DNA from: an uncultured Flavobacterium sp.
Lineage (GTDB): Bacteria > Bacteroidota > Bacteroidia > Flavobacteriales > Flavobacteriaceae
NCBI RefSeq assembly: GCF_946479975.1
Contig: NZ_CAMLIX010000002.1
Coordinates: 14,589 to 78,588, forward strand
Direction: 5' to 3'
Length of the DNA stretch: 64,000 nt
Shown: positions 32,736-42,979 of the stretch, in pieces
How positions within the stretch are numbered: position 1 is the stretch's first letter
Layout: every line of letters starts with the position of its first letter
Translations under genes and position numbers: made by a program
Notes under the pieces: model-generated
Seen by the model: the letters and a program-made list of their open reading frames with translations, nothing else
Database searches by the model: none
Told to the model about the DNA's origin: nothing

Positions 32736-33452
32736 ATGAAATTAGATATACTAGCATTCGGTGCTCATCCAGACGATGTAGAATTAGGTTGTGCTGGAAC
32801 CATTTTAAAAGAAGTTTCCCTTGGGAAAAAAGTTGGGATTGTTGACTTAACACGTGGCGAATTAGGAACACGCGGAACGGCAGAAACAAGAGATCAAGAA
32901 GCAAAAGATGCCGCAAAGATTTTAGGTGTTTTGGTTCGCGAAAATTTAGCCATGCGCGATGGCTTTTTTGTGAATGATGAAAAACATCAATTAGAAGTCA
33001 TAAAAATGATCCGTAAATATAAACCTGAGATTGTGTTGTGTAATGCAGTTGACGACCGTCATATAGATCATGGAAAAGGAAGCAAATTAGTTTCTGATGC
33101 TTGCTTTTTATCTGGGTTGATGAAAATTGAAACTTCGATTGACGGAGAAAAACAAGAAGCTTGGAGACCTAAAGTAGTATATCACTATATTCAGTGGAAA
33201 AACCTAGAGCCAGACTTTGTAGTAGACATTACAGGATTTGAAGAAAAGAAGATTGAAGCTGTTATGGTTTATAAAACGCAGTTTTACGATCCGAATTCGA
33301 AAGAACCAACAACGCCAATTACAAGTAAAAACTTCTTTGAGAGTTTAAATTATCGTGCACAGGATTTAGGAAGACTTGTTGGTAAGGATTTTGCAGAAGG
33401 TTTTACTGTTGAAAGATGTTTGGCAGTCAATAGTTTAGAAAGTTTATTGTAA
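32736..33452 (+). CDS. bshB1: Bacillithiol biosynthesis deacetylase BshB1
   Basis: 238 residues. LmbE-like zinc deacetylase: GAHPDDVELG at the N-terminus (metal ligands His, Asp, Asp) and the downstream HIDHGKG. It deacetylates GlcNAc-malate in bacillithiol synthesis. Its presence indicates a low-molecular-weight thiol other than glutathione, as in other Bacteroidota. Same strand as menF after a repeat spacer, possibly read from the same upstream region. Confidence 0.93.
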   Translation: MKLDILAFGAHPDDVELGCAGTILKEVSLGKKVGIVDLTRGELGTRGTAETRDQEAKDAAKILGVLVRENLAMRDGFFVNDEKHQLEVIKMIRKYKPEIVLCNAVDDRHIDHGKGSKLVSDACFLSGLMKIETSIDGEKQEAWRPKVVYHYIQWKNLEPDFVVDITGFEEKKIEAVMVYKTQFYDPNSKEPTTPITSKNFFESLNYRAQDLGRLVGKDFAEGFTVERCLAVNSLESLL

Positions 33453-33468
33453 TTTTTTCATTTTTTTC

Positions 33469-33499
33469 TTTGTAGAACTCAACCTTTGTTATATATTTG
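33469..33499 (+). promoter_or_regulatory. tRNA-His promoter
   Basis: TTTG at 33469-33472 and TATATTTG at 33492-33499, spacing 19, about 20 bases before the tRNA gene. Consensus match is exact. Confidence 0.8.
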
Positions 33500-33519
33500 C
33501 ACTCGCTAAGCAGAAAAAT

Positions 33520-33594
33520 GGTGGTTGTAGCTCAGCTGGTTAGAGTAGCGGTTTGTGGTGCCGCGGGTCGCCGGTTCGAACCCGGTCAGCCACC
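33520..33594 (+). tRNA. tRNA-His (anticodon GTG)
   Basis: Extra G at -1 with C73 (the His identity pair), acceptor GTGGTTG/CAGCCAC, anticodon loop TTGTGGT (GTG), T arm GCCGG-TTCGAAC-CCGGT-type. Orthodox in every feature, unlike the array at 1.5-2.0 kb. CCA is not encoded. Confidence 0.97.
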
Positions 33595-33603
33595 CAGAAA
33601 TTT

Positions 33604-33633
33604 AAAGCCTTGAAGAAATTCAAGGCTTTTTTT
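33604..33633 (+). terminator. Terminator after tRNA-His
   Basis: AAAGCCTTGAA and TTCAAGGCTTT form an 11-bp stem with loop GAAA, then T-run. It ends the tRNA-His transcript. Confidence 0.9.
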
Positions 33634-33654
33634 GTTTTCTGACGAAAACAAAAA

Positions 33655-33736
33655 AATAAATTCCAAAATTTTTAAATTCCAAATTCCAATTCGATACAGT
33701 TTGGAATTTGGAATTTAAAATAATTGGAATTTCATA
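33655..33736. repeat. Inverted repeat 'aattccaaa' family
   Basis: AATTCCAAATTCCAATT on one side and TTTGGAATTTGGAATTT on the other, imperfect and AT-rich. Non-coding. Confidence 0.7.
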
Positions 33737-33768
33737 AAAAAAGCACGACGATTAAGTCATGCTTTTCT
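33735..33768. terminator. Terminator of zinc peptidase gene
   Basis: AAAAAAGCACGAC and GTCATGCTTTT pair with one mismatch, loop about 6; T-run in the leftward direction after the peptidase gene. Confidence 0.75.
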
Positions 33769-33795
33769 AGCGGTTAATATATTTGGTTTTATGTA

Positions 33796-34650
33796 TTATC
33801 GCATTTCTTCAAATGTAGTTCCTTGTTTGATATCTCCAGATTTAAAACCTTTGTTAAACCAATACATTCTTTGTTCTGATGTTCCGTGTGTAAAAGAATC
33901 GGGAACAACATGTCCCTGCATTTTACTTTGAATCGCATCATCTCCAACTGCATTTGCAGCGCTCAATGCTTCTTCGATATCTCCAACATCTAAATTATCT
34001 TGATTGTAATGCGCCCAAACACCTGCATAAAAGTCAGCTTGTAATTCTAGCGCTACAGATAATTTATTGGCTTGTGCCTCACTTTTTCCTTCCTGTTCCT
34101 GACGCATTTTTGCAGACGTTCCCAATAGAGTTTGTATGTGATGGCCAATTTCATGCGAAATAACATATGCAATCGCAAAATCGCCTCCTTTTGCGCCAAA
34201 CTTATTTTTTAATTCTTCAAAAAATGCTAAATCCATATACACTTTTCGATCGCCTGGGCAATAGAATGGTCCAGATGCCGATGATGCACCGCCACAAGCT
34301 GTATTAACAGAACCTTTAAAAAGTACTAATTTTGGTTTTTCGTAAGTCATTCCGTGTTCTGCAAAGATCTTAGTCCAAATGTCTTCGTTATCTGCTAAAA
34401 CAACTTTGACAAAAGCTCCCATTTCTTCGTCTGCTTTACTTAGCGGAACTGTACTTTCTGTCTGCTGCGATTGTCCGCCTTGCAGTTGTTCTAAAATAGG
34501 TGCTATCTGCTGACCCGTTTCACCTCCAAAAACATTAAGCAGTAAAACAATAATCCCAATAACTCCACCGCCTACTATTGCTTTTCCACCGCCGGAGATT
34601 GATCTTCTATCTTCTACATTGTCACTTTGTCTTCTGCCTAGCCACTTCAT
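33796..34650 (-). CDS. Neutral zinc metallopeptidase (YpfJ family)
   Basis: 284 residues. Begins MKWLGRRQSDNVEDRR, then one membrane helix (about 20-45, KAIVGGGVIGIIVLLLNVFGG), then a peptidase domain with HEIGHHIQ (zinc HExxH, near residue 165) and a downstream Glu/Asp-rich helix (ADFYAGVWAHYNQ). The fold and N-terminal basic head are those of the YpfJ/KPN_02809 family of predicted membrane-anchored peptidases; substrates are unknown. No neighbour suggests a partner. Confidence 0.92.
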   Translation of the reverse strand: MKWLGRRQSDNVEDRRSISGGGKAIVGGGVIGIIVLLLNVFGGETGQQIAPILEQLQGGQSQQTESTVPLSKADEEMGAFVKVVLADNEDIWTKIFAEHGMTYEKPKLVLFKGSVNTACGGASSASGPFYCPGDRKVYMDLAFFEELKNKFGAKGGDFAIAYVISHEIGHHIQTLLGTSAKMRQEQEGKSEAQANKLSVALELQADFYAGVWAHYNQDNLDVGDIEEALSAANAVGDDAIQSKMQGHVVPDSFTHGTSEQRMYWFNKGFKSGDIKQGTTFEEMR

Positions 34651-34788
34651 ATTAAATTGTTTATTAAACTTATTATCGATTTTATAGTACTAATTTATAT
34701 ATTTTTTGTGATTAATTTTACATTTATAAAATTAATCTTCAAAAAATAATAACGGAGTAATATGACTTTTATTTGAGAAGAAAATTAT

Positions 34789-37700
34789 TTATCCCAACCA
34801 TTTAATTAACGTTTCTTCAACGCTGCCTTTCATAATGGGTTTAGAAATATAATCGTCCATTCCGGCAGAAATGCATTTGTTTCTTTCGTCTTTTTCTGCG
34901 CCTGCAGTAACGGCAATAATCGGAATGTCACGCCCTTTTTTGGTATTTCTAATGGCTTTTGTAGTTTCGTAGCCATTCATAATCGGCATTTGAATATCCA
35001 TAAAAACAATCGTCGGATTTATTTTTTCAAACTGCTGAATTGCTTCATAACCATTTTCGCATTCGTGGATGTAAGCATTGTTATAAAGATTTTTTATAAT
35101 CGTTTTCAATAAAAGCATATTTACCTTATTGTCTTCTACAATTAGAAAAGTAATGTTGTGGTCATTAGGTTCAATGTTTTCAGCATCAACTTCGATATTT
35201 AAACTTTTAAGCTCTGTATTGTATTTGTCGCTGATGCTTTGGTTGCTTGTTTTTAGATTTAAATCAAAGAAAAAATTACTTCCTTCATTAATTTCACTTT
35301 CAAGCTGTAAGCGGCTTTCCATTAAAGCAAGAAGATGATTTGAAATAGTTAATCCCAATCCAGTTCCTCCAAATTTTCTTGTTGTAGAACTATCTTCTTG
35401 TGAAAAAGCTTTAAAAATTTTCTTCTGATTCTTTTCCAGAATTCCAATTCCAGTGTCGACTACAGAAAAACGGATTACATGATGGTTATTTTTTTTCTTT
35501 TCTAAAACCGATACGTTAAGTTTTATAGAACCTTTGGTTGTAAATTTTACAGCGTTTGACAACAGGTTTATTAAAATTTGTTTAATTCGAACGATGTCAG
35601 TCCAAATATATTTTGGTACATCAGGATCAATATTCAATTCTAGTTGCAGATTTTTTTGATTGGATTCGTAAACGATTAAATCAAAAACTTGTACTAAGAT
35701 TTTTTTAATATCATAAAGATCAATGAAAAGTTCAAGTTTTCCTGCTTCAATTTTAGAAAAATCTAAAATATCATTAATAATTTCAAGCAGTGAATGCGCC
35801 GATTGATTAATGGTTGTCATGTACTTTTCCTGAATTTCCTCCAGTTCTGTTTTCATGAGTAGATGCGTAAAACCTATAATGCCGTTAAGTGGAGTTCTAA
35901 TTTCGTGCGACATATTGGCTAAGAAATCAGATTTTGATTTGTTTGCCGCTTCGGCGAGTTGTTTGGCTTTTATCGCGTCTTCCGTTTCTTTTTTGTTCGT
36001 AATGTCAAAGTAAATACCGCCTACAAATTCGATTTCGTCATCTCTTTTTATTACATCTCCAAATTCTTCTACCCAGATATACTCGCCAGATTTTCGCTTT
36101 ATGCGATAAACATTATGCAGTGGTGCTCCTTTTTGTAAATTGTCGATTTGGTTGTTAATCACATCTTCTTTGTCTTCGTGATGAATTAAAGACAGAAATG
36201 ATAAATTGTTTTCTATAAACTCTGATTTTGAATAACCAGTTAAATTTAGAACTTCATCATTCAGGAAAATTTTGGTAGAAAATGCATCAAACTTAGAGAG
36301 ATAAACCGTTCCTGGAATGTTGTTTGCAATAAGTTTGAATTTTTCTTCGCTTTCTACAATTTTATTTTCGTTTCGATTTCTTTCTAAAGCAGATGAAATA
36401 TTATTTGCTAATACTTGAAAAATATGAATTTCATCTTCAGACCATTTTTTCTCTTTCGTACAATCATCAAAACCAATAAAACCAGTAAAAAGATCATTAA
36501 TATAAAGCGGTAAAATCAAAATAGATTTGATTTCGTTGTTTATCAATAATGTTTTAAAAAATCCTTCGTTGAGATGACGCGTTAAAGTATTTACGACTTT
36601 TTTCTGCTGCGCTGCTTCAAAGATTTCTTTAAGATTTTCTTCGGTCATGTGGCGCAAGGGCGTAATTTGATGTTCGATTCCTTGCCGTGACCATTTATAT
36701 TTCTGACTTACAGTGTTGTAAATAGCATCTCTTTCATAATAATACATATGATCTACTTTTGCTGCTTTTCCTATAATGTCATAAGTTTCCTGAAACATTT
36801 GCTGAGTTGTTTTACTGAGCAGAAATTTTTCGGTACACAAAGAAAGGGCAGATAAAAGCTGACTTTTGAATTCTAATTTTCTTTCGGCTTCTAGACGCAT
36901 TTGCGATGAAATTGCCAGCGAAATCACATCTGAAATGGTTCTGGCATAATTGATGTCTTCATTGTCCCATTCTCGTTGTTTTTCAGTGCTTTCAAAACAG
37001 ACAACTCCAGCCAATTGTCCTGTTAAAAAAATCGGAACATCAAGCATGGATTTGATATTATTTTTGGTAAAGTAGATTTTTTTAAATTCTGATGTTTCCA
37101 GTTTATTGAATACATCTGGCGCATTAATAATGGCTTTTTTGTTTAAAGTCTCAAAATAAATCGGATATGATTCTTTGTTTAAAATGTTTTTGTCATTTAA
37201 TTTTTGATTATCAAGACTGTAAAGGTTTTTGCAGGTAATTAAATCTTTATGATATTTCCAAAAACTAACCCGATTGACACTGCTTATTAAAGCTGCTTCT
37301 TTTAGAATAAGATCAATAACAGTATTTAGTTTGTCATATTTGCTAAAATCGGTTGTAGATAGTTTTTTTGTGGAACTATTGTAAGCTTCAATTTTTTTAA
37401 GCCGTTTTTGTTTTTCTTTTTCAATATTCTTTTTCTCGGTAATATCTCGTGCAATTCCAGAGAAACCAGTTGTATGTCCGAGGTCGTTTTTGCGGACAAT
37501 AATTTTTTGAGAGATCCATATTTCTTCGCCGTTTTTCTTTAAAATCGGAATTTCTATAACTGGATAATTATTCTCGTTAAGTACTAGATTTTCATAAAAC
37601 TCAACGGCATTTCCAATATAATGCTCATGAATGATATTAGAATAATGTTTTTTGATGATTTCATTTTCGGAATAACCAAGAATAGAAAAACCAAATTCGT

Positions 37701-38841
37701 TTATAAACGTAAAATAACCTGCAGCATCAATTTCAAAAATAATATCTGTAGCAGTCTGAATTAGATTTTTATATTGATCCTGAACAATTACTTGTTCTGT
37801 AACGTCTTGACCAATGCTGATGATCAAATCATCTGAGAATTTTTTATCTTTCCATTGAATGTATTTAAACTCTCCGTTTTGGCTTTTTAATTTTCTAATG
37901 TAAAGTTTGTTTTCTTGATTTTTAACGGGATTTAATTTTTTTTCGAATTCAGAATCCTCCGTTAATTCCCAGAATTTTAATCCCATTACCTGCTCGGGCT
38001 GATATCCTAATATTGTGGTAACGGTTTCACTGCAAAATAGAATTTCTCCGTTTTTGTTGGTGGCAATAGTAAGCGAATTTCCTTTGTGAACAATTTCGCT
38101 TGCAAACCTGAAGTTGTCTCGATTATTTAGTAAAACAGCATATTTTACCTGATTAATGATGAAAATAAGTATGCAGAAATTAATAAGCAGAATAGAAGAT
38201 TTTATGGGAATCAGCTGATACGTTACTGTAGAAATTAAAAATAGGAAAGTAAGTCCAACAAAAAGCCAATAAATTCTAACAGGTTTAAGAATGCTGTATG
38301 AGAAGAAAAAGGAAATTAAAAAGACAATAATTGGCACAACATCATTAGAGAGTTTAACGATATTGAATGCTACATACGAAATGTAAATAAAGAAACAGAA
38401 AATAAAAATGGGCTGAATTTTTTCTCTCAGCCATTTTATTTTATCGGTTATCGCATAAATTAGAAGAACAGCAATACCAATAGAAACGTTTACAAATAGA
38501 AGACTTTTAGGCCTTATTTTGAAAATTTCATTGATGATTTCGATTACAATTACTGCAATACCAAAGAATAAAATATAAAGCTGATATTCTTTACTAACCG
38601 TATCCTGTTCTTTCTTTTTTTCAATAAAATAGCCAATCTTAGCTTTGATCTTAAAAAACTGGTAAACAAGGAGTGCGAGAAAGGCAAAAAGCGATAATCC
38701 TAAAACGATAAGTTTAGGATTATTGTAAAAAATTATATCAGTGTTTAAAGCATACCAAGCGGTCATAATTGATTCTAAGATGTTGCCAATGCAGGCAACT
38801 CCTGAAAAAACCGAATCGAAAAAACTATAGTCTGCGGCCAT
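34789..38841 (-). CDS. Hybrid sensor histidine kinase / response regulator
   Basis: 1350 residues. Seven to eight N-terminal membrane helices (about 20-235), PAS (about 245-350), PAS (about 360-475), two GAF domains (about 500-660 and 680-830), PAS (about 845-965), HisKA with FLANMSHEIRTPLNG (about 985), HATPase (N box NLLSNAVKF, G boxes VDTGIGI and GTGLGL), and a C-terminal receiver (IVEDNKVN, FMDIQMP, K near the end). Probably a membrane sensor that responds to redox or small ligands through PAS/GAF domains. There is no adjacent response regulator with a DNA-binding domain, so the output is unknown. Confidence 0.93.
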   Translation of the reverse strand: MAADYSFFDSVFSGVACIGNILESIMTAWYALNTDIIFYNNPKLIVLGLSLFAFLALLVYQFFKIKAKIGYFIEKKKEQDTVSKEYQLYILFFGIAVIVIEIINEIFKIRPKSLLFVNVSIGIAVLLIYAITDKIKWLREKIQPIFIFCFFIYISYVAFNIVKLSNDVVPIIVFLISFFFSYSILKPVRIYWLFVGLTFLFLISTVTYQLIPIKSSILLINFCILIFIINQVKYAVLLNNRDNFRFASEIVHKGNSLTIATNKNGEILFCSETVTTILGYQPEQVMGLKFWELTEDSEFEKKLNPVKNQENKLYIRKLKSQNGEFKYIQWKDKKFSDDLIISIGQDVTEQVIVQDQYKNLIQTATDIIFEIDAAGYFTFINEFGFSILGYSENEIIKKHYSNIIHEHYIGNAVEFYENLVLNENNYPVIEIPILKKNGEEIWISQKIIVRKNDLGHTTGFSGIARDITEKKNIEKEKQKRLKKIEAYNSSTKKLSTTDFSKYDKLNTVIDLILKEAALISSVNRVSFWKYHKDLITCKNLYSLDNQKLNDKNILNKESYPIYFETLNKKAIINAPDVFNKLETSEFKKIYFTKNNIKSMLDVPIFLTGQLAGVVCFESTEKQREWDNEDINYARTISDVISLAISSQMRLEAERKLEFKSQLLSALSLCTEKFLLSKTTQQMFQETYDIIGKAAKVDHMYYYERDAIYNTVSQKYKWSRQGIEHQITPLRHMTEENLKEIFEAAQQKKVVNTLTRHLNEGFFKTLLINNEIKSILILPLYINDLFTGFIGFDDCTKEKKWSEDEIHIFQVLANNISSALERNRNENKIVESEEKFKLIANNIPGTVYLSKFDAFSTKIFLNDEVLNLTGYSKSEFIENNLSFLSLIHHEDKEDVINNQIDNLQKGAPLHNVYRIKRKSGEYIWVEEFGDVIKRDDEIEFVGGIYFDITNKKETEDAIKAKQLAEAANKSKSDFLANMSHEIRTPLNGIIGFTHLLMKTELEEIQEKYMTTINQSAHSLLEIINDILDFSKIEAGKLELFIDLYDIKKILVQVFDLIVYESNQKNLQLELNIDPDVPKYIWTDIVRIKQILINLLSNAVKFTTKGSIKLNVSVLEKKKNNHHVIRFSVVDTGIGILEKNQKKIFKAFSQEDSSTTRKFGGTGLGLTISNHLLALMESRLQLESEINEGSNFFFDLNLKTSNQSISDKYNTELKSLNIEVDAENIEPNDHNITFLIVEDNKVNMLLLKTIIKNLYNNAYIHECENGYEAIQQFEKINPTIVFMDIQMPIMNGYETTKAIRNTKKGRDIPIIAVTAGAEKDERNKCISAGMDDYISKPIMKGSVEETLIKWLG

Positions 38842-38929
38842 AGAATTTGGGGTATGTTGGTTTAGTTAACAGTCTTTTGAAAAACCTAAAAGAAGTGGTT
38901 AGTTTCTTTTAAAACACAATTTTTCTATT

Positions 38930-39724
38930 TTAATCTGCGTCAGATTGTCCAATTGAATCAATTGAATCTTCTTCTTCATTTGTTCCAAAAATACCAAAAT
39001 ATGTAGCATAGGTCATCGAGCTGTTAAAAACGACAGTAAAGAGAATTCCAACGCAGCACGCGAAAATACCTATCAGCGATCCTAAAAAGCCTATGATAAA
39101 AAATGCAAATATGTTAAGTGGATTTTTGGTAACAATAATAATACTTGATTTGATGGCATCAAGAGCACTTAAATTTCCAAATACTACCAATGGAATTGCT
39201 AAATACATGAAATAAGAAACCATAAAAGAAATGACATTTCCAACATAAAAAACGCCAAAACTGTCAATAAAATTAGAAAGTGCAGTTCCTACGAGAGCAG
39301 GGATAAAAGCAGCAACAAAAAGTTGTCCGAAATAAGGCGATCGGTAATAATTGAAAATCGTTGAAACATTAAATTGAATGTCTTTATCTGCAGAATCTGC
39401 CATTTTTAGAAAACCAGCACCAAATGGAGCCGTGATTCCCGCAATTGAAGAAACTACTACAGTTTGTACAACGAGTTCAATTCCTGTGAAATTTTGATTT
39501 TCTAAATCTGTAAAAAAGTCTTTAGTTATACTTCCAACACCAAAATAAGCAATCATTACTCCCATAAATGCCATTGCAGCAAGAATAGAAAAAACCAAGA
39601 TGATAAGTCCAGAGTAAAGTGCTATTTTTTTATAATTTTCAAAAGCGTGATTAAAAACTGAAGCAAAATCAAGTGAATAGCCATTTTTTTTGATGTCCTC
39701 AATTTGGGCAAGGGTAGATTTCAT
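38930..39724 (-). CDS. Multi-pass membrane protein, 264 aa
   Basis: About five to six membrane helices (segments near residues 35-60, 90-115, 140-160, 165-185, 210-240) with an acidic C-terminal tail EEEDSIDSIGQSDAD. Resembles a DUF975-like or glycerophosphodiesterase membrane-domain-like family, but I cannot assign it. Upstream of the histidine kinase gene in the same orientation with an 88-base gap. Confidence 0.7.
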   Translation of the reverse strand: MKSTLAQIEDIKKNGYSLDFASVFNHAFENYKKIALYSGLIILVFSILAAMAFMGVMIAYFGVGSITKDFFTDLENQNFTGIELVVQTVVVSSIAGITAPFGAGFLKMADSADKDIQFNVSTIFNYYRSPYFGQLFVAAFIPALVGTALSNFIDSFGVFYVGNVISFMVSYFMYLAIPLVVFGNLSALDAIKSSIIIVTKNPLNIFAFFIIGFLGSLIGIFACCVGILFTVVFNSSMTYATYFGIFGTNEEEDSIDSIGQSDAD

Positions 39725-39845
39725 TTTATATGTAAAATTGTTTTATTAACGAGTAAATTTATATGGGTATCTTGACGTAAATATAATCTTTTTAATCAAT
39801 TCCCTATAAAAATCTCTAAAACATTCTAAAATGAAGCTAACCCTT

Positions 39846-41174
39846 TTAAATCCAGTCCAAAATTCGTTTAATTGACGCTAATTTATCTTTGTACGGTGCA
39901 TAACGCATTGGCAGATCAAGCCAATTTCCTTTTTTGACAATAGATTTATGATGCGAAAACGTATCAAAACTCAGCTGGCCGTGATAAGCGCCAATGCCAC
40001 TGTGTCCGACACCACCAAAAGGCAGTCTTTTGTTAGAAAAATGAACAACTGTATCGTTAATACATCCTCCTCCAAAAGAGTATTTCTTAATTAATTTTTT
40101 GGTAAATGATTTATTTTCGCTGAAGATGTAAAATGAAAGAGGTTTCTCATAACGGCTCACCACATTTTCGATATCATTTTCATTCTCATAAGTAAGGATT
40201 GGCAGAATAGGTCCGAAGATTTCTTCTTTCATAACAGCACTATCCAAATCCGGTTCTTCAAGTAAAGTAGGAGAGATGTAGAGTTTATTAGCATCACTTT
40301 CACCTCCAAACAAAACATTTTCGCCCTGAATCATATTGGTTAATCTATACCAGTTTTTAGTATTGATGATTCGTGCAAAATCAGGAGATTTGTCTATTTT
40401 TTTTCCGTATGCTTTGAGAATTTCTTCAATCAAATAGGTAATAAGATTGACTTTCATGTTTTTCTGCACCAAAATATAATCTGGCGCAATACAAGTCTGT
40501 CCTGCGTTGATGAATTTTCCCCAGACAATTCTTTTTGCCGCTAATTTTAGATTAGCAGTTTCGTCTACAATGCAAGGATTTTTTCCGCCTAATTCTAATG
40601 TTATTGGAGTTAGATTTTCAGCCGCAGCTTTGGCAACGATTTTTCCAACGGCGACACTTCCTGTAAAGAAAATATAATCCCAGCGCTGTGCTAGTAATTT
40701 ATTAGAAACTTCTATACCGCCTTCAAAAACTTCAACATGATTGATGTGAAATGTTTTTTCTATAATTTTTGCAAGTATGGCAGAAGTATGAGGTGTAAGT
40801 TCGGAAGGTTTCAGCGTAACGCGGTTTCCAGCGGCAACTGCAGCAATCAACGGACATAAAGCCAATTGAAAAGGATAGTTCCAAGGCGCAATAATTAAAA
40901 CATTGCCGTAAGGTTCTTTGTAAATATAATCGCTGGAAGGAAAATTTATGAGTGATGGAAATACACGTTTGCGTTTTGCCCAAGAATTGATGTTTTTAAT
41001 CGTGTCTTTGAGTTCAGAAATCACATAATGGGTTTCTGTAACAACAGCCTCAAATTCGGGTTTTTGAAAGTCATCGTATAAAGCTTTAATAATTAAATCT
41101 TCGCTTTTCTGAATGTTATGCAATAACTTTTTCAGTGTTTCTTTTCGGTATCCGATGTCACTTTTATAATCCAT
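39846..41174 (-). CDS. NAD(P)-dependent aldehyde dehydrogenase (class 3-like)
   Basis: 442 residues. Catalytic core: LIIAPWNYPFQL, TLELGGKNPCIVD and the active-site Cys in AGQTCIAPDYIL, plus FTGSVAVGK for cofactor. The short length and missing N-terminal extension fit the class 3 / YwdH-type fatty or aromatic aldehyde dehydrogenases. Monocistronic. Confidence 0.93.
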   Translation of the reverse strand: MDYKSDIGYRKETLKKLLHNIQKSEDLIIKALYDDFQKPEFEAVVTETHYVISELKDTIKNINSWAKRKRVFPSLINFPSSDYIYKEPYGNVLIIAPWNYPFQLALCPLIAAVAAGNRVTLKPSELTPHTSAILAKIIEKTFHINHVEVFEGGIEVSNKLLAQRWDYIFFTGSVAVGKIVAKAAAENLTPITLELGGKNPCIVDETANLKLAAKRIVWGKFINAGQTCIAPDYILVQKNMKVNLITYLIEEILKAYGKKIDKSPDFARIINTKNWYRLTNMIQGENVLFGGESDANKLYISPTLLEEPDLDSAVMKEEIFGPILPILTYENENDIENVVSRYEKPLSFYIFSENKSFTKKLIKKYSFGGGCINDTVVHFSNKRLPFGGVGHSGIGAYHGQLSFDTFSHHKSIVKKGNWLDLPMRYAPYKDKLASIKRILDWI

Positions 41175-41250
41175 TTTTTCGATCAGCTTGTTTTTTCTCT
41201 ATGCAAGTTAATCGATAAAAATTTAAAAAATTACAATTAAATCATAAAAA

Positions 41251-41940
41251 TCAGACCGCATTCCAAATCGAATCGTCAGGAGTTGGCGCTATAATAGTGA
41301 TATTTTCTTTTGAAACAGGATGTACAAAAGTGAGTTTTCTGGCATGAAGATGAATGCCTCCATCAGGATTGCTTCGATCTGCACCGTATTTTAAATCGCC
41401 TTTAATGGGAGATCCAATTGCCGATAACTGCGCGCGAATTTGATGATGACGTCCCGTATGTAAGTTGATTTCTAAAGCAGTATAATTTTGAAGTTCTTTG
41501 ATTATTGTATAATCTAAACTGGCCAATTTGCTGTCTGGAACTTCTTTTAAATGTGCTTTTGAAGTATTGTTTTTTTCGTTTCTTTTTAAATAATGAACCA
41601 ATTTTGCCGTCGCATCTTTAGGTTTGTTTTTTACAACAGCCCAATATGTTTTCTGCGTTTCCCGATTGCTGAAAAGCTCATTCATTCGAGACAAAGCCTT
41701 ACTGGTTCTGGCAAAAACAACAATTCCTGTTGTGGGTCTGTCCAAACGGTGAATTACACCCAGAAAAACATCTCCAGGTTTATTGTATTTAGCTTTAATG
41801 TATTCTTTTACAACATCAGAAAGAGGTTTGTCTCCCGTTTTATCTCCTTGGACAATATCACCCACACGTTTATTAACCACAATAATGTGATTGTCTTCGT
41901 GAAGTATCTTTAAGTTGTTTTTGTCTGAAAGAATTTTCAT
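41251..41940 (-). CDS. RluA-family RNA pseudouridine synthase
   Basis: 229 residues from the ATG at 41940 (MKILSDKNNLKILHED). The in-frame upstream ATG at 42033 is rejected because its N-terminal part is coded by an intergenic repeat (PPALAGGL). The catalytic HRLDRPTTG lies near residue 60-70, with GRHHQIRAQL and the C-terminal KLTFVHP segment. Converts specific uridines in rRNA or tRNA to pseudouridine; target unknown. Confidence 0.92.
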   Translation of the reverse strand: MKILSDKNNLKILHEDNHIIVVNKRVGDIVQGDKTGDKPLSDVVKEYIKAKYNKPGDVFLGVIHRLDRPTTGIVVFARTSKALSRMNELFSNRETQKTYWAVVKNKPKDATAKLVHYLKRNEKNNTSKAHLKEVPDSKLASLDYTIIKELQNYTALEINLHTGRHHQIRAQLSAIGSPIKGDLKYGADRSNPDGGIHLHARKLTFVHPVSKENITIIAPTPDDSIWNAV

Positions 41941-41977
41941 TAAAAGAATTTTAGATTTTATTTTAGATTGTGAAATT

Positions 41978-42035
41978 CGGCTAAAGCCTCGCAGGAGCCT
42001 TAAAAATAAACCTCCAGCTAAAGCCGGAGGCAATT
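41978..42035. repeat. Intergenic repeat 'cctccagctaaagccggagg'
   Basis: GGCTAAAGCCTCGCAGGAGC followed by CTTAAAAATAAACCTCCAGC and TAAAGCCGGAGG, including a hairpin CCTCC..GGAGG. It provides the false N-terminal extension of the pseudouridine synthase frame. Confidence 0.65.
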
Positions 42036-42063
42036 TATATAAACTTTGTTACTTTGTCACTTG

Positions 42064-42108
42064 GCAGCTAAAAAACTTAGAAACTTAGTATCTTAGAACC
42101 TTAGCCTC
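42064..42108. repeat. Dispersed 'cttag...aacctt' repeat, third copy
   Basis: CTTAGAAACTTAGTATCTTA followed by GAACCTTAGCC; the same family as at 1648 and 1868. Confidence 0.6.
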
Positions 42109-42110
42109 TT

Positions 42111-42929
42111 TTAGTATTGTTCACTAGAATTTGGGAAATCACTAGATTTCACATCAGCAGCATATTGACCAATTGCTTTTGTCATTTCATCATAAAGATT
42201 CAAGTAACGACGCAAGAAACGCGGACTGAACTCGTTATTCATACCCAACATATCGTGAATAACCAAAACCTGACCGTCAACACCGCCGCCAGCACCAATC
42301 CCGATTACTGGAATCGAAATGCTTTCAGCCACTTTTTTAGCAAGATCTGCTGGAATTTTTTCTAAAACAACTGCAAAACAACCAATCTTTTCTAACATTT
42401 GAGCATCTTCGATTAGTTTTTCTGCTTCTTCTTCCTCTTTTGCACGAACGCTGTACGTACCAAATTTGTAGATAGATTGGGGCGTTAAACCCAAATGTCC
42501 CATAACTGGAATTCCAGCATGTAATATTTTTTTAATAGACTCTTTAATTTCTTTTCCACCTTCTAATTTTACTGCGTGTCCGCCGCTTTCTTTCATAATT
42601 CTGATGGAAGAACGCAACGCTTCTTTAGGATCCGATTGGTAACTTCCAAAAGGTAAATCTACTACAACCAAAGCTCTTTCGACAGCACGAACTACAGATG
42701 AAGCATGATAAATCATTTGATCAAGCGTAATTGGCAGTGTCGTTTCGTGACCCGCCATAACATTTGATGCCGAATCACCAACTAAAATTACATCAACACC
42801 TGCTGTGTCAACGATTTTAGCCATTGTATAGTCATATGCGGTAAGCATAGAGATTTTTTCTCCATTGCTTTTCATTTCAATTAATGACTTTGTTGTGATT
42901 CTTTTATAATCTTTCTTTGCTACTGACAT
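42111..42929 (-). CDS. panB: Ketopantoate hydroxymethyltransferase
   Basis: 272 residues from ATG 42929 ([16 protein letters not shown]). Converts ketoisovalerate to ketopantoate using methylene-THF (pantothenate and CoA synthesis). Motifs [27 protein letters not shown] and IPVIGIGAG are seen. Length normal. The upstream in-frame extension to 42986 overlaps the next gene and is unlikely. Confidence 0.96.
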   Translation of the reverse strand: MSVAKKDYKRITTKSLIEMKSNGEKISMLTAYDYTMAKIVDTAGVDVILVGDSASNVMAGHETTLPITLDQMIYHASSVVRAVERALVVVDLPFGSYQSDPKEALRSSIRIMKESGGHAVKLEGGKEIKESIKKILHAGIPVMGHLGLTPQSIYKFGTYSVRAKEEEEAEKLIEDAQMLEKIGCFAVVLEKIPADLAKKVAESISIPVIGIGAGGGVDGQVLVIHDMLGMNNEFSPRFLRRYLNLYDEMTKAIGQYAADVKSSDFPNSSEQY

Positions 42930-42979
42930 TTTATTTTTTTTTTGATATTGTAAAAGTATTGAATAATTGTAATTGGGAA

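Noticed and set aside
41941..42033. N-terminal extension of the pseudouridine synthase
   Set aside because: Encoded by an intergenic repeat; the family starts at MKILSDKN.
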